A DNA stretch of 22,463 bases from a virus, in IMG/VR virus record IMGVR_UViG_3300047318_000318, positions 1-22,463 of that record. One strand, given 5' to 3'. Below the pieces are notes generated by a model that searched no databases, had not been told where the DNA came from, and saw nothing but the letters and a program-made list of their open reading frames with translations. This document shows, piece after piece, positions 1-6,055 of this stretch. The translations under genes and the position numbers were made by a program. Numbering within the stretch: position 1 is the stretch's first letter; each line of letters starts with the position of its first letter.

Positions 1-627
1 CTGTTCACGCGTCAGCATGACCAGCTCAGTGCGGCGCATTGCCGTGTCGGCCGCAAGTTCGATAATGATCGGCAGCTCTCTATTAATCGCCCCGGCCGCC
101 TCATATATCTTTTTGAGTTCGTTGGTAGTCGGGCGGCGGTCCCGCTCTTGGCTACCCTTCGGCAATCTAATATTAGTGCAGGGATTGACCAGCCCGGCCA
201 TATGCCACTCTTTCGCCGCGATGGTGTAGAGGTGGCTGATGATTGCAAGTTCCAGGCGAATAGTTGCGGAGGATACTTTCTCCTTACTCCTGGCGTCCCG
301 ATACTCGGCAAGGTCAGACGATGTAATAGCGGAGAGGTTTTTCTCAGCGAGGGGATGAAGTAACCAGCGCGCGATTCTAGTCGCCTCTTGCTTCTTGCCC
401 TTTTTGTGTTCGCTGATTTCGGTCAAGTATCTATTGAGCGCTTTGGTCAACGTAGTGCGATCAGCCTCCCGGCCATCGACAAAACGTGAGCGGGACATAT
501 CGCCTTCTAGCTCCGTCGCCCAGCGTTGCGCCTCGGCCTTCGTGTCGAAGGTAGCGGTGAGGGTTGGGTAGCCTTTGCGCCGGATCAGTGCCCGCCAAGC
601 GGTGCCGCGTTTTTGATAGGTAGCCAT
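1..627 (-). CDS. int: Tyrosine-family integrase, N-terminal 209 residues (cut by window edge)
   Basis: This is a phage site-specific recombinase that would join attP to a host tRNA-Ser gene. The frame runs open from an ATG at 627 to the first base of the window, so the C-terminal catalytic half is missing. Residues 1-50 (ATYQKRGTAWRALIRRKG, then FDTKAEAQRWA) look like an AP2-like arm-binding domain. Residues about 58-150 look like the SAM-like core-binding domain. The segment ADTAMRRTELVML (193-205) matches the box carrying the first catalytic Arg, probably R198, with Ala where Gly is usual (TGMRRGE). No strong ribosome binding site precedes the ATG. An inverted repeat and an attP arm lie just upstream. 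The gene reads away from the tRNA fragment, which is common for tRNA-targeting integrases. The family call is firm, although the catalytic R-H-R-Y set cannot be checked in full. Confidence 0.93.
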   Translation of the reverse strand, partial: MATYQKRGTAWRALIRRKGYPTLTATFDTKAEAQRWATELEGDMSRSRFVDGREADRTTLTKALNRYLTEISEHKKGKKQEATRIARWLLHPLAEKNLSAITSSDLAEYRDARSKEKVSSATIRLELAIISHLYTIAAKEWHMAGLVNPCTNIRLPKGSQERDRRPTTNELKKIYEAAGAINRELPIIIELAADTAMRRTELVMLTREQ

Positions 628-639
628 TTGAAGGTGCCC

Positions 640-659
640 GTTTCCAGATGGTTGGAAAC
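640..659. repeat. Inverted repeat upstream of int
   Basis: GTTTCCA and TGGAAAC form a perfect 7-bp inverted repeat around a 6-nt centre, 12 nt before the int start codon. It could be an operator for a directionality factor or repressor, or an mRNA hairpin near the weak int ribosome binding region. The repeat is directly visible. Its role is inferred. Confidence 0.5.
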
Positions 660-675
660 AGGAGGATAGCCCGGT

Positions 676-704
676 TTTAAACCGATGTACCAAATTTGTA
701 CCAA
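676..704 (-). promoter_or_regulatory. Candidate int promoter overlapping the attP arm
   Basis: On the minus strand TTGGTA (699-704) and TTTAAA (676-681) are separated by 17 nt, a 4/6 + 4/6 match to sigma-70 boxes. The -35 box lies inside an integrase arm-type repeat, so Int binding would cover it. A perfect palindrome, CGGTTT-T-AAACCG (672-684), overlaps the -10 box and could be an operator. The match is modest and the call is inferred. Confidence 0.35.
686..703. repeat. Left attP arm: two TGTACCA repeats
   Basis: TGTACCA occurs at 686-692 and again at 697-703, exactly 11 bp apart, so both copies lie on the same face of the helix. The same double motif recurs at 916-933 on the other side of the tRNA-derived core; the shared block extends over 682-703 and 912-933. 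Repeats of this kind flanking a core are typical arm-type binding sites of tyrosine integrases. Function is inferred from position. Confidence 0.6.
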
Positions 705-707
705 AAG

Positions 708-741
708 CAAAAAGGCCCAGCGGGGGTAAGCCGCTAAGCCT
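708..741 (-). terminator. Rho-independent terminator directly after the tRNA-Ser 3' end
   Basis: On the minus strand AGGCTTAGCGG and CCGCTGGGCCT pair over 11 bp (two G-U pairs) around a 7-nt loop and are followed by TTTTT. The hairpin starts 8 nt after the CCA of the tRNA fragment. After integration it would end the transcript of the reconstituted tRNA-Ser gene and shield int from it. The plus-strand side is followed by TTTGATTTT, so weak bidirectional action is possible. Confidence 0.65.
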
Positions 742-748
742 TTGATTT

Positions 749-809
749 TGGCGGAGAGATAGGGATTCGAACCCTAGGAAATGTCGCCACTTCAACGGAT
801 TTCGAATCC
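749..809 (-). other. attP core: 3' fragment of a tRNA-Ser(CGA) gene
   Basis: Read on the minus strand, this holds the anticodon loop TTCGAAA, the 3' anticodon stem TCCGT, a long variable arm (GAAGTG pairing CATTTC around GCGA), the T arm GGGTTCGAATCCC, the acceptor strand, a G discriminator and an encoded CCA. The 5' half is absent: upstream of GGA the anticodon stem no longer pairs. It is therefore not a functional tRNA but the segment that restores a host tRNA-Ser gene on integration. The long variable arm fixes the serine class and the loop indicates CGA. Confidence 0.85.
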
Positions 810-903
810 AATTTTGCTCGTTGATTTACTTCACTTTTTCACGTCAAGGTATTGAATTCATTGTGTAAGCATTCATCACCATGCAGCTTGATAAAGCATG
901 ATT

Positions 904-933
904 TGGTACACCCGATGTACCAAATTTGTACCA
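904..933. repeat. Right attP arm: TGTACCA repeats
   Basis: Three copies are seen: an inverted TGGTACA at 904-910 and direct TGTACCA at 916-922 and 927-933, again 11 bp apart. Weaker matches follow at 975-981 (CGTACCA) and 1041-1047 (inverted, CGGTACA). With the left arm these bracket the tRNA-derived core, the arrangement expected of a full attP. Apart from these repeats I see no gene in 834-1120. Confidence 0.58.
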
Positions 934-1020
934 TCGTTGCACCATCGCGACCGGCCCCGTACCCTACCGACCGACGTACCAGACGCATCGGCCTGGACGC
1001 GAAAAAAATAACCTACGGTA

Positions 1021-1049
1021 TTGACGCCTCCGCCGATGGACGGTACACA
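1021..1049 (+). promoter_or_regulatory. Weak candidate promoter for the plus-strand operon
   Basis: TTGACG (1021-1026, 5/6 match to a -35 box) is followed 17 nt later by TACACA (1044-1049, a poor -10 match). It lies 72 nt upstream of the first gene of the operon and overlaps a TGTACC-like site. It is offered only because no better candidate is visible. Confidence 0.25.
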
Positions 1050-1120
1050 TACGACAACAAATTCGCGTCGGCACACCACCGCACACGATCCAGGGAAACA
1101 AGGACCGTAGGAGTAACAGC

Positions 1121-1795
1121 ATGGCTTTAAATTCAAGTTTAGGGTTTGCCCAGTTCGCCCACCGTGAACACCTGCTCCATGATTTTCTGTCCACCGCTGA
1201 GCCACCACCTGCACCGCCCACACTTCAAGAGCTGCGAGCACAGCGCAAAGCGAAGAAGAGACAACTTCGAGAGTTGCAGTCACTCAGCCCCGATCAAATA
1301 GAATTCAACACCCCAGCGATATCGCGCCAGACCGAAGACCTCAGGACACTTGAGGAACAAATGCGCGAAGCACTTGGGATAGATAAGCCGGCCCCGCAAG
1401 AGCGGCCGGAATTATTGCTTGCGTCTTTCGAGTTCCAATCAAGACCCTCAGTCACACCGCCGCCGCCCGGTATTGAACAGGCCAGCGAAACAGCCAAGCG
1501 GCAAGCCGCACTTGAGAAAGAGCTGCGCGCTACTCTTGGTGTTCCTGCCCCCGCCATCGAACCCCCACATAGACCGTCCGGCCCCCGCACTTTTGTGAAG
1601 CGTCGCCAGGAGATAATGCTCCAGGTTCGCCGCCGCGATGGTTCGGAAATACCGTTCTTTCACCTGGACACCTGCAACAGTTCTCTAGAGGCGGAAATCA
1701 ACGCGGCCAAGAAGGCGCGCAGCTTTGGCCTGACAGTTTTGAAGACCATCAGCGCCACCATTAAAGAAGTTGAATGCACAGTGGGAGCGGCCTAG
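1121..1795 (+). CDS. Hypothetical protein, 224 aa, charged and proline-rich
   Basis: I do not recognise this protein. The ATG is preceded by AGGAG with a 7-nt gap, a strong site that fixes the start. Residues 25-50 are rich in Arg, Lys and Leu (LRAQRKAKKRQLREL) and probably helical. Two similar blocks follow: LEEQMREALGIDKPAPQ and LEKELRATLGVPAPAIE, each a short helix ending in a LG(I/V) turn and a proline stretch, which suggests an internal duplication. Residues about 155-224 form a compact-looking end (QEIMLQVRRRDGSEIPFF ... EINAAKKARSFGLTVLKTISATIKEVECTV). No signal peptide or membrane segment is seen. It is the first gene of an operon with three small paralogues and an MvaT-like protein, next to attP and opposite in strand to the late genes, so expression in the lysogen is plausible. 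Confidence 0.75.
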   Translation: MALNSSLGFAQFAHREHLLHDFLSTAEPPPAPPTLQELRAQRKAKKRQLRELQSLSPDQIEFNTPAISRQTEDLRTLEEQMREALGIDKPAPQERPELLLASFEFQSRPSVTPPPPGIEQASETAKRQAALEKELRATLGVPAPAIEPPHRPSGPRTFVKRRQEIMLQVRRRDGSEIPFFHLDTCNSSLEAEINAAKKARSFGLTVLKTISATIKEVECTVGAA

Positions 1796-1996
1796 ATGAA
1801 CAGGGACCACGCATACCTCTATGTGATCCGGCAGCACATCGAATTGTTGGCCGAGGACGAGCGAATCAAAGTCATGCGGCTGGTCGATCGGTTGCAAGCG
1901 TCGGTTGATGCGGCGGGCGATAAGGCCGTCGCATCGATGGCACTCACTTTAGTGTGTGCGAGAAACTTGATTGACATTACGAGCGGGGAGGAATGA
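1796..1996 (+). CDS. Small hypothetical protein, 66 aa (tandem paralogue 1)
   Basis: The ATG directly follows the TAG of the upstream gene, with GGGAG 8 nt before it. The protein is mostly helical in appearance: YLYVIRQHIELLAEDERIKVMRLVDRLQASVDAAGDKAVASMALTLVCARNLI in overlapping pieces (HIELLAEDER, LQASVDAAGD, ALTLVCARNLI). The same pattern of an IELL helix, charged turn, V/I-D-x-AG-(D/N) turn and A-x-x-LV-x-A helix recurs in the next gene and, more loosely, in the one after. I do not know the family. The stop overlaps the next start (ATGATGA), so translation is probably coupled. A small regulatory or adaptor protein acting in the cytoplasm is possible, but nothing shows it. Confidence 0.7.
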   Translation: MNRDHAYLYVIRQHIELLAEDERIKVMRLVDRLQASVDAAGDKAVASMALTLVCARNLIDITSGEE

Positions 1997-2196
1997 TGAC
2001 GCGAAACGAATTCAAGCTCCAGCGCTTGTTAGGCGACATCGAATTGCTAGAGCAACCCAGGCGCGCATTCGTTGAGAGACATGCGGATTCAATCCGCAAA
2101 ATGATAAATGATGCTGGCAATGACCGGCATCTTGTGTTTGTCGCGCTGGCACTTGTCAGCGCTGAACAGATGGTCAGCTATGGCGGGACACAATGA
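1993..2196 (+). CDS. Small hypothetical protein, 67 aa (tandem paralogue 2)
   Basis: Two adjacent ATG codons (1993 and 1996) can start this gene. GGAGG ends 1 nt before the first and 4 nt before the second, so the second may be the one used. The protein follows the layout of its left neighbour: GDIELLEQPRR against QHIELLAEDER, RKMINDAGND against QASVDAAGDK, and ALALVSAEQMV against ALTLVCARNLI. The stop overlaps the next start again through ATGATGA. No family is recognised and no membrane segment is seen. The conserved layout and repeated junction sequence suggest it arose by tandem duplication. Confidence 0.7.
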   Translation: MMTRNEFKLQRLLGDIELLEQPRRAFVERHADSIRKMINDAGNDRHLVFVALALVSAEQMVSYGGTQ

Positions 2197-2426
2197 TGAG
2201 TACAGAGGCGCAGAACCTAGCCCTGGATAAAATAATTAGCCACTTCGCATGGCTAACAATGGAGCAGCGCGACGAGGTGAAGGACCTATTGCAACAGATT
2301 GATGACGTAATCCATTCAGCGAGCGACGTGAGTGTCGCGGCGGCGGTGCTCCGAATTATCGGCGCGATCACTGTTGCCTCTTCGACTCACCCAAAATTGG
2401 CTGACAAATCCAAACAATCCAACTAA
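2193..2426 (+). CDS. Small hypothetical protein, 77 aa (tandem paralogue 3, divergent)
   Basis: The gene starts within the same ATGATGA junction motif as its predecessor, with GGGA shortly upstream. The sequence is the most divergent of the three but keeps the plan: ISHFAWLTMEQRDEV, then IDDVIHSASDV, then a small-residue hydrophobic helix (VAAAVLRIIGAITVAS, residues about 48-63). That last helix could sit at a membrane but is short and more likely packs inside a helical bundle. The tail (THPKLADKSKQSN) has no counterpart in the other two. Function is unknown. The MvaT-like gene follows after a 27-nt gap. Confidence 0.65.
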   Translation: MMSTEAQNLALDKIISHFAWLTMEQRDEVKDLLQQIDDVIHSASDVSVAAAVLRIIGAITVASSTHPKLADKSKQSN

Positions 2427-2453
2427 ACCAAACCCAACAGGGACGGCACCACT

Positions 2454-2906
2454 ATGGCAACAATCGCTGACTTCAAGGCCGCTGAGCGCGCGCTGGCAAT
2501 TCAATTCACCGCCTTCGAAGAAATGAAACAGAACCCGGAACTTAGGAAGTTGCTAGAGCTTGATGCTGCGCTTGAGGCATTTTGTATTGAGCATAAGACT
2601 TCGCGTGCGGCGCTCTATGAATTGCTGGCCCTGGACATCGAGCCGCAAAAGAAGCAGGTCAAGAAACCGGCAGCCACTCCCGCCAAGCCGGCAGCATCAA
2701 AGCCAGCATCGAAGCCAGCCGGCAAGCAGGCGGCTCCTATTATGAAAATACGGGTTTTCGCAAACCCGCATACCGGCGAAGAGCTAACCGTGCGTGGCAA
2801 TCGCGACGGCAAGTTCAATCAATGGAACGCAGAGTATGGCGCTGATGTGGTCCGGTCCTGGAAAATTCGTGAATACGACGCGCCACCGAAAACCAAAGCC
2901 GCCTAA
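2454..2906 (+). CDS. MvaT/H-NS-like nucleoid protein, 150 aa
   Basis: Three parts are visible. Residues 5-65 form a charged amphipathic helical region (ADFKAAERALAIQF ... ALYELLALDIEPQKK), as in the oligomerisation domain of MvaT and H-NS. Residues 66-95 are a Lys/Ala/Pro linker. Residues 98-138 resemble the MvaT DNA-binding end: NPHTGE (104-109), RGN (114-116), W124, then AEYGADVVRSW. In MvaT a Gly-Asn pair in the loop enters the minor groove of AT-rich DNA; the G115-N116 pair fits this. The known role of the family is silencing of AT-rich foreign genes. A phage copy may protect lysogeny, silence other phages, or modify host MvaT filaments by mixed oligomers. It is the last gene of its operon and ends just before a bidirectional terminator. 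Length is slightly above the roughly 120 residues of MvaT because of the linker. The fold call is good; the role is inferred. Confidence 0.8.
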   Translation: MATIADFKAAERALAIQFTAFEEMKQNPELRKLLELDAALEAFCIEHKTSRAALYELLALDIEPQKKQVKKPAATPAKPAASKPASKPAGKQAAPIMKIRVFANPHTGEELTVRGNRDGKFNQWNAEYGADVVRSWKIREYDAPPKTKAA

Positions 2907-2909
2907 AAA

Positions 2910-2940
2910 TAAACCCGGTCTTGTGCCGGGTTTATTGTTT
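2910..2940. terminator. Bidirectional terminator between converging operons
   Basis: TAAACCCGG and CCGGGTTTA form a perfect 9-bp stem around a 7-nt loop (2910-2934). T-rich sequence follows on both strands: TTGTTT on the plus side and TTTTTA on the minus side. It lies 4 nt after the MvaT-like gene and below the last tail gene, so it can end both transcripts. Confidence 0.85.
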
Positions 2941-3018
2941 ATTGAGTGCCACTACTGGAACCCATGTGTTGTAACCGACGGTATTAGCACTGCTCATAGT
3001 CATGCCCGTGAGGTCCAT
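2932..3018 (-). CDS. Possible 28-aa ORF after the tail fibre gene
   Basis: Ten bases after the fibre stop codon an ATG opens a 29-codon frame (MDLTGMTMSSANTVG then YNTWVPVVALNKQ). It ends inside the bidirectional terminator. A second ATG lies at residue 6 and a third at residue 8. GAGGG lies too close to the first ATG to be an ideal ribosome binding site. The end resembles short strand motifs of tail fibre tips, so it could also be a relic of a longer fibre. It may equally be chance. Confidence 0.25.
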   Translation of the reverse strand: MDLTGMTMSSANTVGYNTWVPVVALNKQ

Positions 3019-3027
3019 CCCTCGCAA

Positions 3028-3708
3028 TTAGCCGAGCTGCCCGTAAAGAGTCCAAATGTCCGACGCGGTTCGCTTGAGCGTAACGACACCGTACTGAGCG
3101 ACAATCACGTTCGTTGCCGTGCTCAAGCGGTTGACCGTTACGCCGCCCCCAGCGCTGATCGTGACCGCCCCGGCACCGCCTTGCTGAATACGCAGTTCGG
3201 TATCAGCCGTCCATGCCACGCTACTTTGAGGCGGGACGGTGATAGCCACCGCCGATCCTGAAGTCGTCCGCAAGTATTTCCCCGCATCGGTTAGCGCCAG
3301 CGTTATCGACGTGCCCGCGTTATCGACAACGGCCGGATAAAGTGCCGCCCAGGCGGAACCACTCCAGACATAAAACGCATTGTCGGTCTTGCTCCAGACA
3401 CGAAGCCCCTCATGCCGCGCGCCCATCGTGATCGGCGTCCCGCTCGAATCATTGCCCGGCACGAACACCCAGGCCGTCCCGAAATAACCAGCGAGGCAGT
3501 TCGCCCGGCCTGCCCACGCGCCGGTCGGACTGGCGCCGAGAATGTATGTGTCACCCTGCGCGGGGGAGCCGGGCGGAGTATTGAGCGCGACGCTGATAAC
3601 ACCGGTCTGCAAAATCTGAATCTGGTTGAGCGCGGTGTTGTGTGTGATTTCCGGTTGCGCTTGCTGGCCGGCAATGTAGCTGATACCGAGGTCGGCAGAT
3701 GTGCTCAT
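3028..3708 (-). CDS. DUF2793-type tail fibre protein, 226 aa
   Basis: This is the last gene of the tail operon and probably a distal tail or receptor-facing fibre component. The N-terminal half has the DUF2793 pattern: a helix-like QQAQPEITHNTALNQI (residues about 15-30), then GDTYILG, GAWAGRANCLAGYFGTAWVFV and GLRVWSKTDNAFYVWSGSAW, with repeated aromatic strands. The C-terminal half is rich in Ser, Thr, Gly and Val (AITVPP, GAVTISAGGGVTVNR, WTLYGQ), typical of a beta-rich trimerising fibre end. GAGGA lies 4 nt before the ATG. The stop of the tail-tip gene is 7 bp upstream. It is short for a full fibre, so a larger fibre or a specificity partner may be encoded elsewhere. The exact receptor role is inferred. 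Confidence 0.75.
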   Translation of the reverse strand: MSTSADLGISYIAGQQAQPEITHNTALNQIQILQTGVISVALNTPPGSPAQGDTYILGASPTGAWAGRANCLAGYFGTAWVFVPGNDSSGTPITMGARHEGLRVWSKTDNAFYVWSGSAWAALYPAVVDNAGTSITLALTDAGKYLRTTSGSAVAITVPPQSSVAWTADTELRIQQGGAGAVTISAGGGVTVNRLSTATNVIVAQYGVVTLKRTASDIWTLYGQLG

Positions 3709-3715
3709 AAGTTCC

Positions 3716-6055
3716 TCACACGGTCGCGACGGCGGGGAAGCCCCGGCCGCGAACGTCGCTCAGTTGATAAATGCGAAGGGTGACCGGGTTGCCAGGGGTT
3801 AGCCCGTCAGCGGTTTGCTCGGCGGCGGTGTAGCTAGCGGCGGGCGTGGTCGCGGTGATCGTTCGGACGACGCTGGCACCGCTATAGATGTCAATCGAAT
3901 ACGCCTCGGTCAGCTCGCCCAGAGGCACGGGGCCGAGCCCCAGGCCGGGCACTTGCAGACGGGACCGGCGCACCCAGGACAGCGCCAGATTGTTCGATCC
4001 ATCGCGCACACCCGCAACGTGAACCGGTGACTTCGGCATTTTGCCCACGCCGTTGTTGGTGAACGCCTGCGCGGCCGTATCGACTTCGTTGGTCAGGACG
4101 CTGACCGGTTTGAACAGCCGCGAGTAATACCAGTCAGCCGGGCCGAATTCGCTACGCCCCAGCGTGGCCGTTCTCAGCAGAACAAAGACTTCGTTCGTGC
4201 CGTGCGTGGTGTTCGCCTCGGTGCCCAGGCGGCCGCGCAGCAGGTTGCTCAACGTGTACTGCCCAGGGCCGACCAGGGTCGCCGTTGCGAACTGAATCAC
4301 TTCGCCCCCCTGGCCGGTCGCTGGACCCAACCACGCCGCATTGTAGCCAGCGATAACGAGGTCTTCGCTGACGCTCTCCAGGGTCGACCCGGCATAGTCC
4401 AGCGTCACGGTTAGCGTGTTGCCGCGATCCCAAAAGTCAGTCGGGCCGACCGGCAGCGCGACCGGGACATCACCGATCACAGAGCGGACGCCCACTTTGC
4501 TCATGCTCGAATAGGACGAGCCGCCATCAATCGAGCGGCGCACATCAGCACCGCGCCAGCCAGCCGACTCGCCAGTGACCACCCAGTAAAACCCCGTGTC
4601 ATCGTTACCATCCTGGACGATGGGCATGTCCATCAGTACCAGACGCGTTACGCCAGGGAACTTGACCACGTTGCTTGGCAGGTTGCCGTCCGTGCCCAGC
4701 GCGGTCGAGGTATAGACCTCGGGGTCATCACGCTGCGCCTCATAGGTAGACACCCCGTTATCACCGCGCGAAATGCGGACCACTTTATAGGGGATGATCT
4801 GGCCGTCCACGAGCACGCCCAGCACATCACCCGACGCGCGGCGAACCCACTTATCGGTCAGGGAAAACGACACGCTACGGCGCGCGGTCCAGGCTTCCCA
4901 TAACGTGCGGTCTGCGATCCGGCGCGCGTCATCGACACCCAGCGTCAGCGGCAAATCGACGCTGATAATATTCGCCGCGTTGCCCAGGTCTTTGAAGGCG
5001 CGCTGACTGTTGAGCTGATAATCCAGCTCCGGGTCGAGGTGCGTGAGCGATACCGTTTTGGGCATCTCCAGTGCCGTCACCGCTTTGAAGCGTGCCGGCT
5101 CGGTCGCATTGTCTGCCCCCTGGACGGCACCCATGTCGCCCACCGGGACAACGCCCTTCATGCCAGCGCCCCGCTTCACGCAACGCACTTGCCCGGCCTG
5201 CTCTGCCAAGTCGAAATTGAACGCGACGGCGAGCGGGGTCAGCGCCCCGCTTGCCTGGACCGACCGCGCGATCACCAGACCGCGCAGCTCATCGGTCAGC
5301 CCAGTGACCGAAATGTCATCCACGCCGACACGCCGGGCGATGTCTTGCACCACCGCCGCCACGTTGGTGACTGCACTCCCGGCGATTTCCACCTCGATGT
5401 TCGGGAGCCGGTTTCCAAAATCCGCCAGTTGCATGTCTTTGAAAACGATGTAAGCGACGTTTCTATATGCCGGCGTGCTCGCGGAATACGACTGAATCCA
5501 CGGGTCGGGCACCTGCACCTTCGAGCCCGGCCAGAAGTGCATTTCCTCCATGACCGCGTGAGCGCCCATCGCCTTGGTGACGACCTGTCCGTTCACTGGA
5601 TCGACAGCCGGCAGCGTGAGCCCGGTCGAGTCATAGATCAGTTTCGAGTTTGCCCAGATACGCTTCACACCGACCATCGTGCCGGCACCCATCGCCAGGG
5701 CAAAGCTCATGCGGTAGCTGTAGGTCGTCGTCGTCGCGCCACCGCCGCCACCCTTGCCGCCGCCTGACTCCTCTTCCTCGGCGGTTTCAATCAGACCGGT
5801 CGACCAGATGACGTTGCCGCTACACCGGTTCTCCGCGCCATAAATCAGCGGGATCGCGTTACCGTATGTGGACACAATGATTTGTTTGTCTTGCAGGCGC
5901 GGCCCTTCCAGTTGCGGGCCGTCTGGCGGGTCGATAATCCCGCCGACCGTCATGCCGATTTGCGCGCCATAGATCGCGCCAGCCGGACCACCGCCGACGA
6001 AGAACCCGATGACGGCACCGGCCGCACCGCCGACAACTTGCCCGACGCTACTCAT
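3716..6055 (-). CDS. Tail-tip / central tail protein, 779 aa
   Basis: This is the large tail-tip protein that follows the NlpC/P60 peptidase, equivalent in position to lambda J and the gene transfer agent tip protein. Residues 1-45 form a glycine-rich hydrophobic stretch (VGGAAGAVIGFFVGGGPAGAIYG), likely buried or membrane-inserting. A Gly-run loop (GGGKGGGGGATTTT) lies near residue 100. The middle (MAFNFDLAEQ-like segment, KTVSLTHLDPELDYQLNSQRA, RIADRTLWEAWTARRSVSFSL) matches the phage-tail_3 type domain that interlocks hub subunits. The end (about 690-779) has fibronectin-like strands (LSWVRRSRLQVPG, YSIDIYSGASVVRTI). It is shorter than the roughly 1200-1300 residues of gene transfer agent and J-type proteins, and I see no TIM-barrel-like part at the N-terminus. 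The start overlaps the peptidase stop as ATGA. Confidence 0.85.
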   Translation of the reverse strand: MSSVGQVVGGAAGAVIGFFVGGGPAGAIYGAQIGMTVGGIIDPPDGPQLEGPRLQDKQIIVSTYGNAIPLIYGAENRCSGNVIWSTGLIETAEEEESGGGKGGGGGATTTTYSYRMSFALAMGAGTMVGVKRIWANSKLIYDSTGLTLPAVDPVNGQVVTKAMGAHAVMEEMHFWPGSKVQVPDPWIQSYSASTPAYRNVAYIVFKDMQLADFGNRLPNIEVEIAGSAVTNVAAVVQDIARRVGVDDISVTGLTDELRGLVIARSVQASGALTPLAVAFNFDLAEQAGQVRCVKRGAGMKGVVPVGDMGAVQGADNATEPARFKAVTALEMPKTVSLTHLDPELDYQLNSQRAFKDLGNAANIISVDLPLTLGVDDARRIADRTLWEAWTARRSVSFSLTDKWVRRASGDVLGVLVDGQIIPYKVVRISRGDNGVSTYEAQRDDPEVYTSTALGTDGNLPSNVVKFPGVTRLVLMDMPIVQDGNDDTGFYWVVTGESAGWRGADVRRSIDGGSSYSSMSKVGVRSVIGDVPVALPVGPTDFWDRGNTLTVTLDYAGSTLESVSEDLVIAGYNAAWLGPATGQGGEVIQFATATLVGPGQYTLSNLLRGRLGTEANTTHGTNEVFVLLRTATLGRSEFGPADWYYSRLFKPVSVLTNEVDTAAQAFTNNGVGKMPKSPVHVAGVRDGSNNLALSWVRRSRLQVPGLGLGPVPLGELTEAYSIDIYSGASVVRTITATTPAASYTAAEQTADGLTPGNPVTLRIYQLSDVRGRGFPAVATV

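Noticed and set aside
749-809. Functional tRNA-Ser gene
   Set aside because: Only the 3' part is present. The 5' acceptor strand, D arm and most of the 5' anticodon stem are missing, so it is an att core.
852-1130. 92-residue open frame on the plus strand near attP
   Set aside because: It covers the TGTACCA arm repeats, has an odd Arg/Thr-rich composition and no ribosome binding site.
876-1283. 135-residue open frame on the minus strand near attP
   Set aside because: It overlaps both the arm repeats and the well-started 224-aa gene, and its composition (Cys, Val, Gly, Trp) is not convincing.
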